Of a stretch of 64,000 nucleotides of DNA, positions 25,708 through 32,380 are shown piece after piece. The translations under genes and the position numbers were made by a program. The notes under the pieces were generated by a model. It saw only the letters and a list, made by a program, of their open reading frames with translations, searched no databases and had not been told where the DNA came from. The stretch lies in NCBI RefSeq assembly GCF_001469955.1, contig NZ_LOPU01000018.1, positions 746,001 through 810,000 of the forward strand, given 5' to 3'. Every line of letters begins with the position of its first letter. Within the stretch, counting starts at the first letter, position 1. This stretch comes from Haloprofundus marisrubri. Lineage in GTDB: Archaea; Halobacteriota; Halobacteria; Halobacteriales; Haloferacaceae.

Positions 25708-26151
25708 ATGGAAACCAGCAGCATCGAAGCGAACAAGGAACTCGTCCGCCGCGAATCAGCCGAAATTCTGGAGAAGGACAACTTCGACTTCTTGGACGAG
25801 GTGTACGCCGACGACATCACCGTTCGGATGGTGAGAGCAGGCTCCGAAGACCCCGTCGTCGGGAGAGAAAATATAAAGACCGTCTACGAGGAGTGGAAAA
25901 CCGCGTTTCCCGACCTCACCGCCGAAATAAACGCCGAAGCCGCCGAAGGTGACGTCGTGATGCATCATCTGACTCTCCGAGGGACGCACGAGGGACCGTT
26001 CAGAGGTGTCGACCCGACCGGAAACGAGATTCAGGTCAACGGATTTCACCTCCGACGAATTCACGACGGGAAAATCGTCGAGACGGCGTCGATGGTGGAG
26101 ATGAGTGAACTACTGCGACAGATTGGCGTCGACCTGCCAATCGAAGGGTGA
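25708..26151 (+). CDS. SnoaL-like ester cyclase-family protein
   Basis: A 147-residue protein with the NTF2/SnoaL alpha+beta fold pattern: NKELVRRESAEILEKDNFDFLDEVYADDI, GRENIKTVYEEWKTAFPDLTAEI, VVMHHLTLRGTHEGPFRGVDPTGNEIQVNGFHLRRIHDGKIVE. This matches the ester-cyclase/SnoaL-like group. The substrate is unknown, and many members outside polyketide clusters have no assigned reaction. GC is a little below the window average. Confidence 0.8.
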   Translation: METSSIEANKELVRRESAEILEKDNFDFLDEVYADDITVRMVRAGSEDPVVGRENIKTVYEEWKTAFPDLTAEINAEAAEGDVVMHHLTLRGTHEGPFRGVDPTGNEIQVNGFHLRRIHDGKIVETASMVEMSELLRQIGVDLPIEG

Positions 26152-26339
26152 GTGGCGGTCGGGGAGCGACAGAAGAGATTCATCACGTCGTTTGCGCGAA
26201 CCGGTGTGAATCGCCGTGGTTTCGTCACTGTCACCGGAACACTCGAACTCGACGGCGTCTACGAGTAGTTCGGACGGAGTCGACAGTTCGTCGTCAGGTC
26301 CGCTACCCTCATTCTCTCACGTGCCGTATCTACAGGGAT

Positions 26340-27209
26340 ATGCCGACCGCTCGAACCAACGATATCGAGACGTACTACGTCGCGCGGGGAGACGGCCCGC
26401 CGGTCGTGTTCGTCCACGGGATGATTATGTCCACGACCATGTGGGAGTCACAGATGAATGCCCTCAGCGACGCGTTCACCACCATCGCCTACGACGTCCG
26501 CGGGCACGGGCGGACCGGCGGTTCCGAGCGGGAGACGTACTCCATCGGTCTCTTCGCGGACGACCTCGAAACGCTCTTAGACGCACTGAACATCGACCGA
26601 GCGGTCGTCTGCGGCCTCTCCATGGGCGGTGCTGTCGCGCAGGCGTTCGCCGCCGCCCACTCCGAACGAGTCGCCGGACTCGTCCTCGCGGACACGTTCC
26701 CCGCCGGTCCGCTGCCGCTCACCGGTCGACTCGCAATGGCGAACATCCGATTTCTCGCCCGGTTGGACCGTTTTGTCGGCTACAAAACGCTGAACCGGTG
26801 GCAACTGAAAGTCGGCAACCTGCTTCTGCCCGGTGTCTCCGGCGACGAGGAGACGGTCCAACGCCTCGTCGACGATGGTCCGACCATCCCGCACGGCGAG
26901 TTCGTCAAGATAGCCGACGCGACGGCCGGATTCCAGCACGTGGACCTCGACCTCTCGGTGGTCACCGTACCGACGCTCGTCCTCCACGGAGAGCATCTCC
27001 CGACGGCCAACGAGGAAACGACAGAGCGACTGGTCTCCTCGCTCGAAGACCCGGACACCGTCGTCCGCGTCGTCCCCGAGAGCGGACACGCCTCCAACCT
27101 CGACAACCCCGAGTTCTTCACGTCGGTACTTCGGGAGTTCCTCGTCGAACGGGTGTACCCTCAAGTGGTTGGGGACGGTGACTCCGCGAGCGTCGAGGGG
27201 TCGGCTTGA
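26340..27209 (+). CDS. Alpha/beta hydrolase
   Basis: A 289-residue hydrolase. The oxyanion region is VVFVHGMIMS (23-32), the nucleophile elbow is CGLSMGG (91-97, Ser94), and the catalytic His is in PESGHASNLDNPE. YDVRGHGRTGGS (51-62) is the usual strand-4 loop. The start at MPTARTNDIETYYV is the point where homology begins; the 64-codon extension in the same frame is Arg/His-rich leader. The substrate is unknown; a lactonase or esterase is plausible. Confidence 0.87.
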   Translation: MPTARTNDIETYYVARGDGPPVVFVHGMIMSTTMWESQMNALSDAFTTIAYDVRGHGRTGGSERETYSIGLFADDLETLLDALNIDRAVVCGLSMGGAVAQAFAAAHSERVAGLVLADTFPAGPLPLTGRLAMANIRFLARLDRFVGYKTLNRWQLKVGNLLLPGVSGDEETVQRLVDDGPTIPHGEFVKIADATAGFQHVDLDLSVVTVPTLVLHGEHLPTANEETTERLVSSLEDPDTVVRVVPESGHASNLDNPEFFTSVLREFLVERVYPQVVGDGDSASVEGSA

Positions 27210-27243
27210 AACGTCGAGTCGGTCTCCCGTGATTCTCCTTGCT

Positions 27244-27876
27244 CTATTTCGTCCCGCGTGATAGAAGAACTGGCCACTCACTCGTCCGAGTAGCGACGAG
27301 AACGCCCACGGAGCCACTGACAATTTCCACGTCGGTGAGCGTGTAGCCTGCATCGGCGAGCAGGTTCGCAACAGTCCCCATCTGCGGGAGTGTCTCGTAC
27401 TCGCCACGAGACTCCGGTGGCCCGAAGAACATCTTGTCGGCGACGACGAGGTGGCGGGGATTCAGCGACGAGATGCCCTCGATTGCGGCCCGCAACTCCT
27501 CCTCACCGCCCTCGTCGTACGCCATGTAGAGCGCGTAACTCGCAACGACGACATCTACCGCCTCGTCCACGTTCGGGTCTCGAAACGACCCGTAGTCAAA
27601 CGAGACGTTTTCGACGCCTCTCTCCTCCGCTTTCTGTCGAGCGTACCGAAGCCACTCGTCGTCGATGTCGCGCCCGAGGACGCGTTCGCACTTCGATGCG
27701 AGTTCGAGCGCGACGATTCCGGTTCCGGTCCCCACATCGACCACCGTATCGTCGCGTCCGATTGGTGCGTGTTCGACGATATACGTCACGCACGTCTGGT
27801 AGGCTTCGTCCGCCGCGCTATCTTCGTCGTAATTCATCGGCGTATAACCGTGAGAGCCGTTTTCCGCGTCGTTCAT
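27244..27876 (-). CDS. SAM-dependent methyltransferase (class I)
   Basis: A 210-residue protein with the class I SAM fold. Motif I is VVDVGTGTGIVALE (45-58), the acidic ribose-binding residue is in VLGRDIDDEWL, and motif IV-like VDVVVASYALYM follows. The target is not recognisable. An internal Met at residue 14 (MNYDEDSAADEAY) could be the real start. It is the last normal gene before the low-GC, repeat-punctuated region at 27.9-30.3 kb. Confidence 0.85.
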   Translation of the reverse strand: MNDAENGSHGYTPMNYDEDSAADEAYQTCVTYIVEHAPIGRDDTVVDVGTGTGIVALELASKCERVLGRDIDDEWLRYARQKAEERGVENVSFDYGSFRDPNVDEAVDVVVASYALYMAYDEGGEEELRAAIEGISSLNPRHLVVADKMFFGPPESRGEYETLPQMGTVANLLADAGYTLTDVEIVSGSVGVLVATRTSEWPVLLSRGTK

Positions 27877-27995
27877 AGCTGCTCAGCCGTAGCGCTGGTG
27901 AAAGGATAAGGGTTCCAAGAGTTATCGCTGACAGGTCTGTGGCGGAGAAACGTAGGTGGCCGGGCGTCAAGAGCTAACAGCTACCGGGTGCTTTG

Positions 27996-28037
27996 CTACC
28001 GACTCTCTCGTTGCTCGGCCTCGTTTAGTTTGATGAC
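27996..28037 (-). repeat. Chorismate mutase 3'-end copy A (putative att remnant)
   Basis: Read on the minus strand this encodes VIKLNEAEQRESR followed by TAG, against LIELNKVEQRESR-stop at the end of the intact chorismate mutase gene (30257). Nucleotide identity over 42 positions is about 34/42, including 17 consecutive identical bases (CGACTCTCTCGTTGCTC). Similarity stops upstream of these ~13 codons. Confidence 0.65.
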
Positions 28038-28271
28038 TGAACTCACACGCTCACGTGTACTTTCCGTAGTTTCGGAATTTAGTCTGTCTGTTCTGTTGAG
28101 GACGATGAGTGTCGGGTGCTTGTCGCTTGAGTCCCCGAGTTCTAAACTGGCAGTGGCAATTTGATTACTGGATTGTGTCCTCGTTCATCGACCACGGAAC
28201 GAAAGACCAACTGCTGGAAAGAGAGTTAACTACCCAACCAGCAATACATCCTCTGAAGCGCTCAAATTAGG

Positions 28272-28310
28272 CTATCTGCTTTCGCGCTGCTCTACCTTGT
28301 TCAACTCGAC
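28272..28310 (-). repeat. Chorismate mutase 3'-end copy B (putative att remnant)
   Basis: The minus strand encodes FVELNKVEQRESR followed by TAG. Its last 11 residues (ELNKVEQRESR) are identical to the end of the intact chorismate mutase at 30257, although several codons differ synonymously (for example AGA against CGA for the last Arg). Bases CCTTGTTCAACTCGA are identical in both. Conservation at protein level with different codons suggests the copy came from another genome's allele. Confidence 0.68.
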
Positions 28311-28567
28311 AAAATCTACCATACAAGGCGTTGCAGAAAAGCCGACACTCCTTCCAATTTCGGCTGTCACACAGTCCCGAACGACTCCATCGAAATCCTC
28401 AGATTGCGATAGGGTTCAGCATGCGTGCTGAATGGGGTGCGTGAATCGGTTACTGACTGGTCGGAATCCAGTGACGTGTCGGAGTGAGAGAAACAGAGCG
28501 CAACTTGGTCGAGAGACTGAACCGGAAAAGAGCCATCTTACGAAGCTCAGATTCGTCTGGTCAGGTT

Positions 28568-29275
28568 CTACGACAAGTCGAGTACTTTTGCTTCTGCTTT
28601 GTGCAAATGTTCGTGGAACGTAGAGGTCGTAATACTCAACTCTTCAGCCAATTCTCCCGCTGTGCTGGCCTTTGGGTGCTGGTAGTAGCCTCGGTTCCGT
28701 GCCAGTTGAAAGATTTCCCGCTGCCGATGCGAGAGACGGTCAAGGGGAAGTGAATTCGAGCCCTCCGCACGGCTGGCACTGGTAATCGACTCCACGGTGA
28801 TCGTTGCGTCTCGTTCGTCTCGAATCTCATCGAGTAGTGATTGAATCGTCTCACGACGGGCGTTCGAAAGGACTGTCCAGTGCTCGGTCTCTCCAAAGGC
28901 ATCAACTGGGGCACCATATACGAACCCACGAGCGGTGAACGCATCGCTGATCTGTGTCTTTCCGTCGTGTTCGATTAACAGGTCACGGGTTGTATTGGCA
29001 GGTGTCGGAGAGTGCCCGTTCCGATACCCGTGGGCCATCTCCGAAACTGAATACACTGCTGGATGAGCTCGAACCAACGACAGGCCCTCCTCGATAGCGT
29101 CCTGTTCGTCGCCGTAGACAGTGTAGTGCGTGCTTGCTCTGCCACCCTCACGAGTGTAGATTGCGTATCCCAAGAACCCAACGTCAACCTGCGTCGTCAC
29201 GTCCAGCACCCAACAGCCGGGATGCCAGACATCTAACGTGAGTCGCAGTGTCTCCGCAGACTCGGTCGCGCTCAT
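28568..29275 (-). CDS. Bat-type HTH transcriptional regulator
   Basis: A 235-residue haloarchaeal regulator of the bacterio-opsin-activator group. The N-terminal ~150 residues form the family's sensor-like beta domain (LRLTLDVWHPGCWVLDVTTQVDVGFLGYAIY). The C-terminal HTH_10 domain covers about 178-232 (LDRLSHRQREIFQLARNRGYY...TAGELAEELSITTSTFHEHLHKAEAKVL). It lies in the low-GC island between two copies of the chorismate mutase 3' end and is divergent from the SDR gene, which it may regulate (inference from position only). No transmembrane segment is seen. Confidence 0.85.
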   Translation of the reverse strand: MSATESAETLRLTLDVWHPGCWVLDVTTQVDVGFLGYAIYTREGGRASTHYTVYGDEQDAIEEGLSLVRAHPAVYSVSEMAHGYRNGHSPTPANTTRDLLIEHDGKTQISDAFTARGFVYGAPVDAFGETEHWTVLSNARRETIQSLLDEIRDERDATITVESITSASRAEGSNSLPLDRLSHRQREIFQLARNRGYYQHPKASTAGELAEELSITTSTFHEHLHKAEAKVLDLS

Positions 29276-29370
29276 AGTCGTACCTAGCGGTCACCGATAA
29301 AAAAACGAGATGGGTTGGCACCTGCTATAGCAGGTTACTTGCCTATTTCGTTGGCGTGGATGTACGAAGT

Positions 29371-30075
29371 ATGAGCGAACAAAAGGTCGCTGTGGTGACT
29401 GCTGCCGGAAGCGGAATCGGCGAGGCATGCGCACGGAAACTGAGCGAGAATGGCTACACTCCGGTTCTCCTTTCGCGGTCAGGAAGCGCAGTCGACGTGG
29501 CTAAAGATCTCGGTGGAGATGGCTTCGAGGGCTCCGTCACGAATCCAGACGATTTAGCAGCCCTCGTCGAGACGACCCACGAACGTTACGGGCGTATCGA
29601 TGCGGTGGTGAACAATACTGGCCATCCGGCATCTGGCGACTTGCTCGATATCTCCGACGAGGAGTGGCATGAGGGTCTCGATCTCGTGCTGTTGAACACG
29701 GTTCGGATGGCGCGACTCGTCACGCCCATCATGGAAGAACGGGGTGGTGGGGCGTTCGTGAACATCTCGACGTTCTCGGCGTTCGAGCCGTCGGCTACGT
29801 TTCCGGTCTCGTCGGTGCTTCGAGCTGGGCTCGGAAGCTTCACCAAACTCTACGCCGACCAGTACGCAGCGAGCGGCATCCGGATGAATACTGTGCAGCC
29901 GGGATTCGTCGATAGTTACGAGGTTGACGACGAGACACGAGCGCGAATCCCGATGGGGCGACCAGCACGAACGGAAGAAATCGCGGACGCAGTCGCGTAT
30001 CTGCTCTCCGCAGAGTCGAGTTACATCACTGGGCAGAACATCCGCGTCGATGGCGGCCTTACAGAGTCCGTCTAA
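29371..30075 (+). CDS. SDR-family protein with altered active site
   Basis: A 234-residue Rossmann protein of classical SDR length. The nucleotide loop is TAAGSGIG (10-17) and the NNTG motif is VVNNTGHP (79-86). The usual YxxxK is absent: aligning the [12 protein letters not shown] helix puts Ser147 and Arg151 at the Tyr and Lys positions. It ends normally ([12 protein letters not shown]). It may bind NAD(P) with a different or no redox reaction. Together with the divergent Bat-type regulator it forms the cargo of the 28.3-30.3 kb island. The start at [10 protein letters not shown] is preferred over the ATG five codons earlier. Confidence 0.82.
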   Translation: MSEQKVAVVTAAGSGIGEACARKLSENGYTPVLLSRSGSAVDVAKDLGGDGFEGSVTNPDDLAALVETTHERYGRIDAVVNNTGHPASGDLLDISDEEWHEGLDLVLLNTVRMARLVTPIMEERGGGAFVNISTFSAFEPSATFPVSSVLRAGLGSFTKLYADQYAASGIRMNTVQPGFVDSYEVDDETRARIPMGRPARTEEIADAVAYLLSAESSYITGQNIRVDGGLTESV

Positions 30076-30256
30076 CCTAAAGGTACGATTTCCCATCTAC
30101 CGCTTGTACTTCCCGATGAACTCCGCCTCTGTATGCAGCAGATTCTTGTTGTCAGATACGGGTGAGAACCTTGAACCCGAATCGAAAAAACAGCTATCGG
30201 AAGAACATCTTTGAGACTAAGCGTCCCTCATACGGCTTGTATTGCTGTATTTCGAG

Positions 30257-30298
30257 CTATCGACTCTCTCGTTGCTCCACCTTGTTCAACTCGATGAG
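30257..30298 (-). repeat. Intact 3' end of chorismate mutase, reference copy C of the repeat family
   Basis: This is the genuine end of the chorismate mutase gene, encoding LIELNKVEQRESR-stop on the minus strand. It matches copies A (27996) and B (28272) and marks one boundary of the inserted segment. Confidence 0.65.
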
Positions 30299-30574
30299 CA
30301 ACCGGAAAATCGCCTTCACCAAGTTGGCGTCGACCTCGAACTTTTCGGCGTTCAGGCCCGCCCGTTCCATCACCTTGTCCTCTTGGGCTTCGTCGGTCGT
30401 CGGCAGGTCCCGTTCGCTTTTTACCTGCGCGATGGTGTCGGCGACGTAGGTTCGTCGCGCGATGAGTTCGACGAGTTCGCGGTCGATATCCTCTATCTCC
30501 TCGCGGAGTTCGTCGAGGCTCATCTCGTCGGGTCGCGGTCGTTGCTCCTCCGTGTCTGTGAGGTCGTCAGTCAT
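30257..30574 (-). CDS. Chorismate mutase (AroQ type)
   Basis: A 105-residue all-helical AroQ-class mutase that converts chorismate to prephenate for Phe/Tyr synthesis. MSLDELREEIEDIDRELVELIARRTYVADTIAQVKSERDLP carries the first long helix with the conserved Arg and Lys positions, and KVMERAGLNAEKFEVDANLVKAIFRLLIELNKVEQRESR closes it. Its start overlaps the end of the shikimate kinase gene by 8 nt, so the two are cotranscribed and probably translationally coupled. The last ~13 codons occur again twice downstream. Confidence 0.92.
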   Translation of the reverse strand: MTDDLTDTEEQRPRPDEMSLDELREEIEDIDRELVELIARRTYVADTIAQVKSERDLPTTDEAQEDKVMERAGLNAEKFEVDANLVKAIFRLLIELNKVEQRESR

Positions 30575-31481
30575 GGATGTGTGCTCCGTTAGTTCGCGTC
30601 TCTGTCGAAAACGTCGTTCCCGCTCTCTCGTCCCACTGTTCCCGAACGCGTTCGAGCGCCTCGGCGTCGCCGACGGCGACGACGCTCGGTCCGGTCCCCG
30701 ACAGCGAGACGCCGGTGGCGTCGGGCAGCGCCTCTATCGCTGGGTCCGTCGAAAAGCCGAGCGCCGCCGAGAAGGCGAAGCCGTTGACGGTCATCGCCTC
30801 GGCGTAACGCCCCGCGAGTGCGAGGTCGGCCACCGTCTCGGCGACGGAGGCGATGCGGGTGCAGCGGTCGGTGTCGGCATCGGCGCTGTAGGCGCGCTCC
30901 GGCGGCGTCCAGACGAGAACGTTCCAGTCGACTTCGTCGCGGGCCAGCAGCGCGTCCTCGCGGTTGTCGGTGACGGTGACGCCGCCGAGCATGCTCGCGG
31001 AGGCGTCGTCGAACGCCCCGGTCACCGTCACGCCCGCGTCGCGGGCGGCTTCGACGCCGATTCGGCAGGCGTCGAGTCGCGTGACTGCCGAGTCGTTGGC
31101 GTCGGTAGCGTCACGTCGAGTGCCGGCGCCCTCACTCTCGTCGTCGACCACGTCGACACCGAGCGCCGACAGCGTCGCCAACACGGTGGCGTTGGCGGCG
31201 GCGCTGGAACTCTTGAGGCCGGCGGCCATCGGCACGTCGCTCTCGGTGCGGACGGTGCCACCCTCGCCGTTTCCAAATCTCTCGACGACGCGTTCGACAC
31301 AGCGTTCGACGAGTCGTGTGTCGGCGTCGGGGTCTTCGGCGACCTCGCCGCGGACGACGCCGGAGTCGTCGAGTTCGACGGACGCACGCGTCTCGGCGTC
31401 GATGGCGAACGCCGACCCGACGCCGGTGGCGAGTGCGTTCAGAACGGTTCCCGCACCGAGTGCGGACGCGCGGCCGTGCAT
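30567..31481 (-). CDS. aroK: Shikimate kinase, archaeal GHMP type
   Basis: A 304-residue GHMP-family kinase unrelated to bacterial AroK. It phosphorylates shikimate in the common aromatic pathway. The phosphate loop is DVPMAAGLKSSSAAANATVLA near 80-100. MHGRASALGAGTVLNALATGVGSAFAID opens the fold and VSLSGTGPSVVAVG is the C-terminal glycine motif. It directly precedes and overlaps chorismate mutase, pairing two steps of the same pathway. Confidence 0.92.
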   Translation of the reverse strand: MHGRASALGAGTVLNALATGVGSAFAIDAETRASVELDDSGVVRGEVAEDPDADTRLVERCVERVVERFGNGEGGTVRTESDVPMAAGLKSSSAAANATVLATLSALGVDVVDDESEGAGTRRDATDANDSAVTRLDACRIGVEAARDAGVTVTGAFDDASASMLGGVTVTDNREDALLARDEVDWNVLVWTPPERAYSADADTDRCTRIASVAETVADLALAGRYAEAMTVNGFAFSAALGFSTDPAIEALPDATGVSLSGTGPSVVAVGDAEALERVREQWDERAGTTFSTETRTNGAHIHD

Positions 31482-31611
31482 AGCGGGAGGCGGCGACGCG
31501 CCACATTAGGTGTGGCGGTCGGTGCCGATTTCGCTGCTATTCGTCGTTGCTATTCGGACGTCCGTACCGCCGAGACGCGACGCTTTTGGCCGCCCCCTCT
31601 CTACGTCGGGT

Positions 31612-32043
31612 ATGAGCGCGCGCAACGACATCGCGCCGAGCACACTCGGCGTCGAACTCATCGACATCGGCATCGAGGTGGAGTATCTCGACGGCCGAAA
31701 GACGCTGTACCGCGGCGTTCCGAAGAAACACAGCGGACCCCTGCGCACTGGGCCGGGCAAGGAGACACACGTTCTCGTCACCGACCCCACCGAGACGGAG
31801 GGTGTGATGATGTACATCAACGACCTGAAAACGCACGACGACATCCTCGACGACAGCGGCGTCGGGCGCATCATCCTCGGGGAGAACGAAGAGGAGGAAC
31901 TGTTTCCGGGCGTCGTCGTCCGTCGTGTCGGCGGAATGCGCACGGAAGTCGAAGCCGACCCCGAGGTAGCGCGCGGCCGTGTGTTCGTCTTCATCGAAGA
32001 CGACTGGGGCGAGGAGAGCTTCGAACTCGTCGACGACGAGTAA
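31612..32043 (+). CDS. Conserved haloarchaeal protein (DUF5796-like)
   Basis: A 143-residue acidic protein beginning MSARNDIAPSTLGVELIDIG. Beta-strand-rich blocks include VEYLDGRKTLYRGVP, THVLVTDPTETEGVMMYIND, SGVGRIILGENEEEELFPGVVVRR and VARGRVFVFIEDDWGEESFEL. It matches what I recall of family DUF5796; no catalytic residues are evident. The start at 31612 has a TATA-like GCTTTTGG about 25-32 nt upstream. It is divergent from the shikimate kinase gene. Confidence 0.78.
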   Translation: MSARNDIAPSTLGVELIDIGIEVEYLDGRKTLYRGVPKKHSGPLRTGPGKETHVLVTDPTETEGVMMYINDLKTHDDILDDSGVGRIILGENEEEELFPGVVVRRVGGMRTEVEADPEVARGRVFVFIEDDWGEESFELVDDE

Positions 32044-32119
32044 CGCCGTCATCCGATTACTGTGGGCCGACTACTGCGGACCGACTACTCCAAGTGGATA
32101 GCGACTCACTCCGAGCGAC

Positions 32120-32254
32120 TCACTGGAGGTACGACGGGTCCTCGGCGTCACACCCCGATTCGTGTTGCTCGGCGTCCGTCTCGTTCTCGAAGAGGAGTCC
32201 ACACTCCTCGCACTCGTACCACGTCATCTCGTCGCGTTCTGTCGTGGCGACCAT
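32120..32254 (-). CDS. Very small zinc-finger protein (44 aa)
   Basis: 44 residues: an N-terminal MVATTERDEMTWYECEECGL, then LFENETDAEQHESGCDAED. CEEC at about 15-18 followed by HESGC at 31-35 forms a CxxC...HxxxC finger. A large run-through reading frame on this strand covers the region but is the shadow of cdc48; the real small gene starts at the ATG at 32254. Similar tiny fingers are frequent in haloarchaea. Function unknown. Confidence 0.7.
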   Translation of the reverse strand: MVATTERDEMTWYECEECGLLFENETDAEQHESGCDAEDPSYLQ

Positions 32255-32380
32255 ACCTCGTGGAAGGATAGCACGGGACAAATGCGTTACTCGGGTCGGA
32301 CGAGAAAACATCCCAGTAGCGACGCTATCGACGACCGGCCGTGAGGAAGGGTAAAGAGCCATCACTGCAAAGGCGGTGAC

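Larger units (their letters stand above)
27877..28567. other. Gene-poor region of lower GC with chorismate-mutase 3'-end fragments
   Basis: 691 nt without a convincing gene and visibly richer in A/T than the flanks. It holds two partial copies of the chorismate mutase 3' end (27996-28037 and 28272-28310). The remainder has frequent stops in all frames. Short open stretches in frame with the first copy have no recognisable homology. An imperfect palindrome, TTCAGCATGCGTGCTGAA, lies at about 28414-28431. I read the region as remnants of integrated DNA. Confidence 0.6.

Noticed and set aside
27996-28164. Open stretch reading into chorismate-mutase end copy A (…HPTLIVLNRTDRLNSETT…)
   Set aside because: About 55 codons without a start and with no resemblance to chorismate mutase upstream of the last 13 codons; treated as chance open frame.
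28414-28431. Palindrome TTCAGCATGCGTGCTGAA
   Set aside because: Could be an operator or IS end, but no transposase or matching second end is present.
28239-30247. 10-bp inverted repeat CAGCAATACA / TGTATTGCTG beside end copies B and C
   Set aside because: A 10-bp match in 2 kb is expected by chance, so it is not called a transposon end.
30462-32354. 630-residue plus-strand frame opposite shikimate kinase and chorismate mutase
   Set aside because: Arg/Ser/Val-rich antisense reading of well-supported genes, typical of high-GC genomes.
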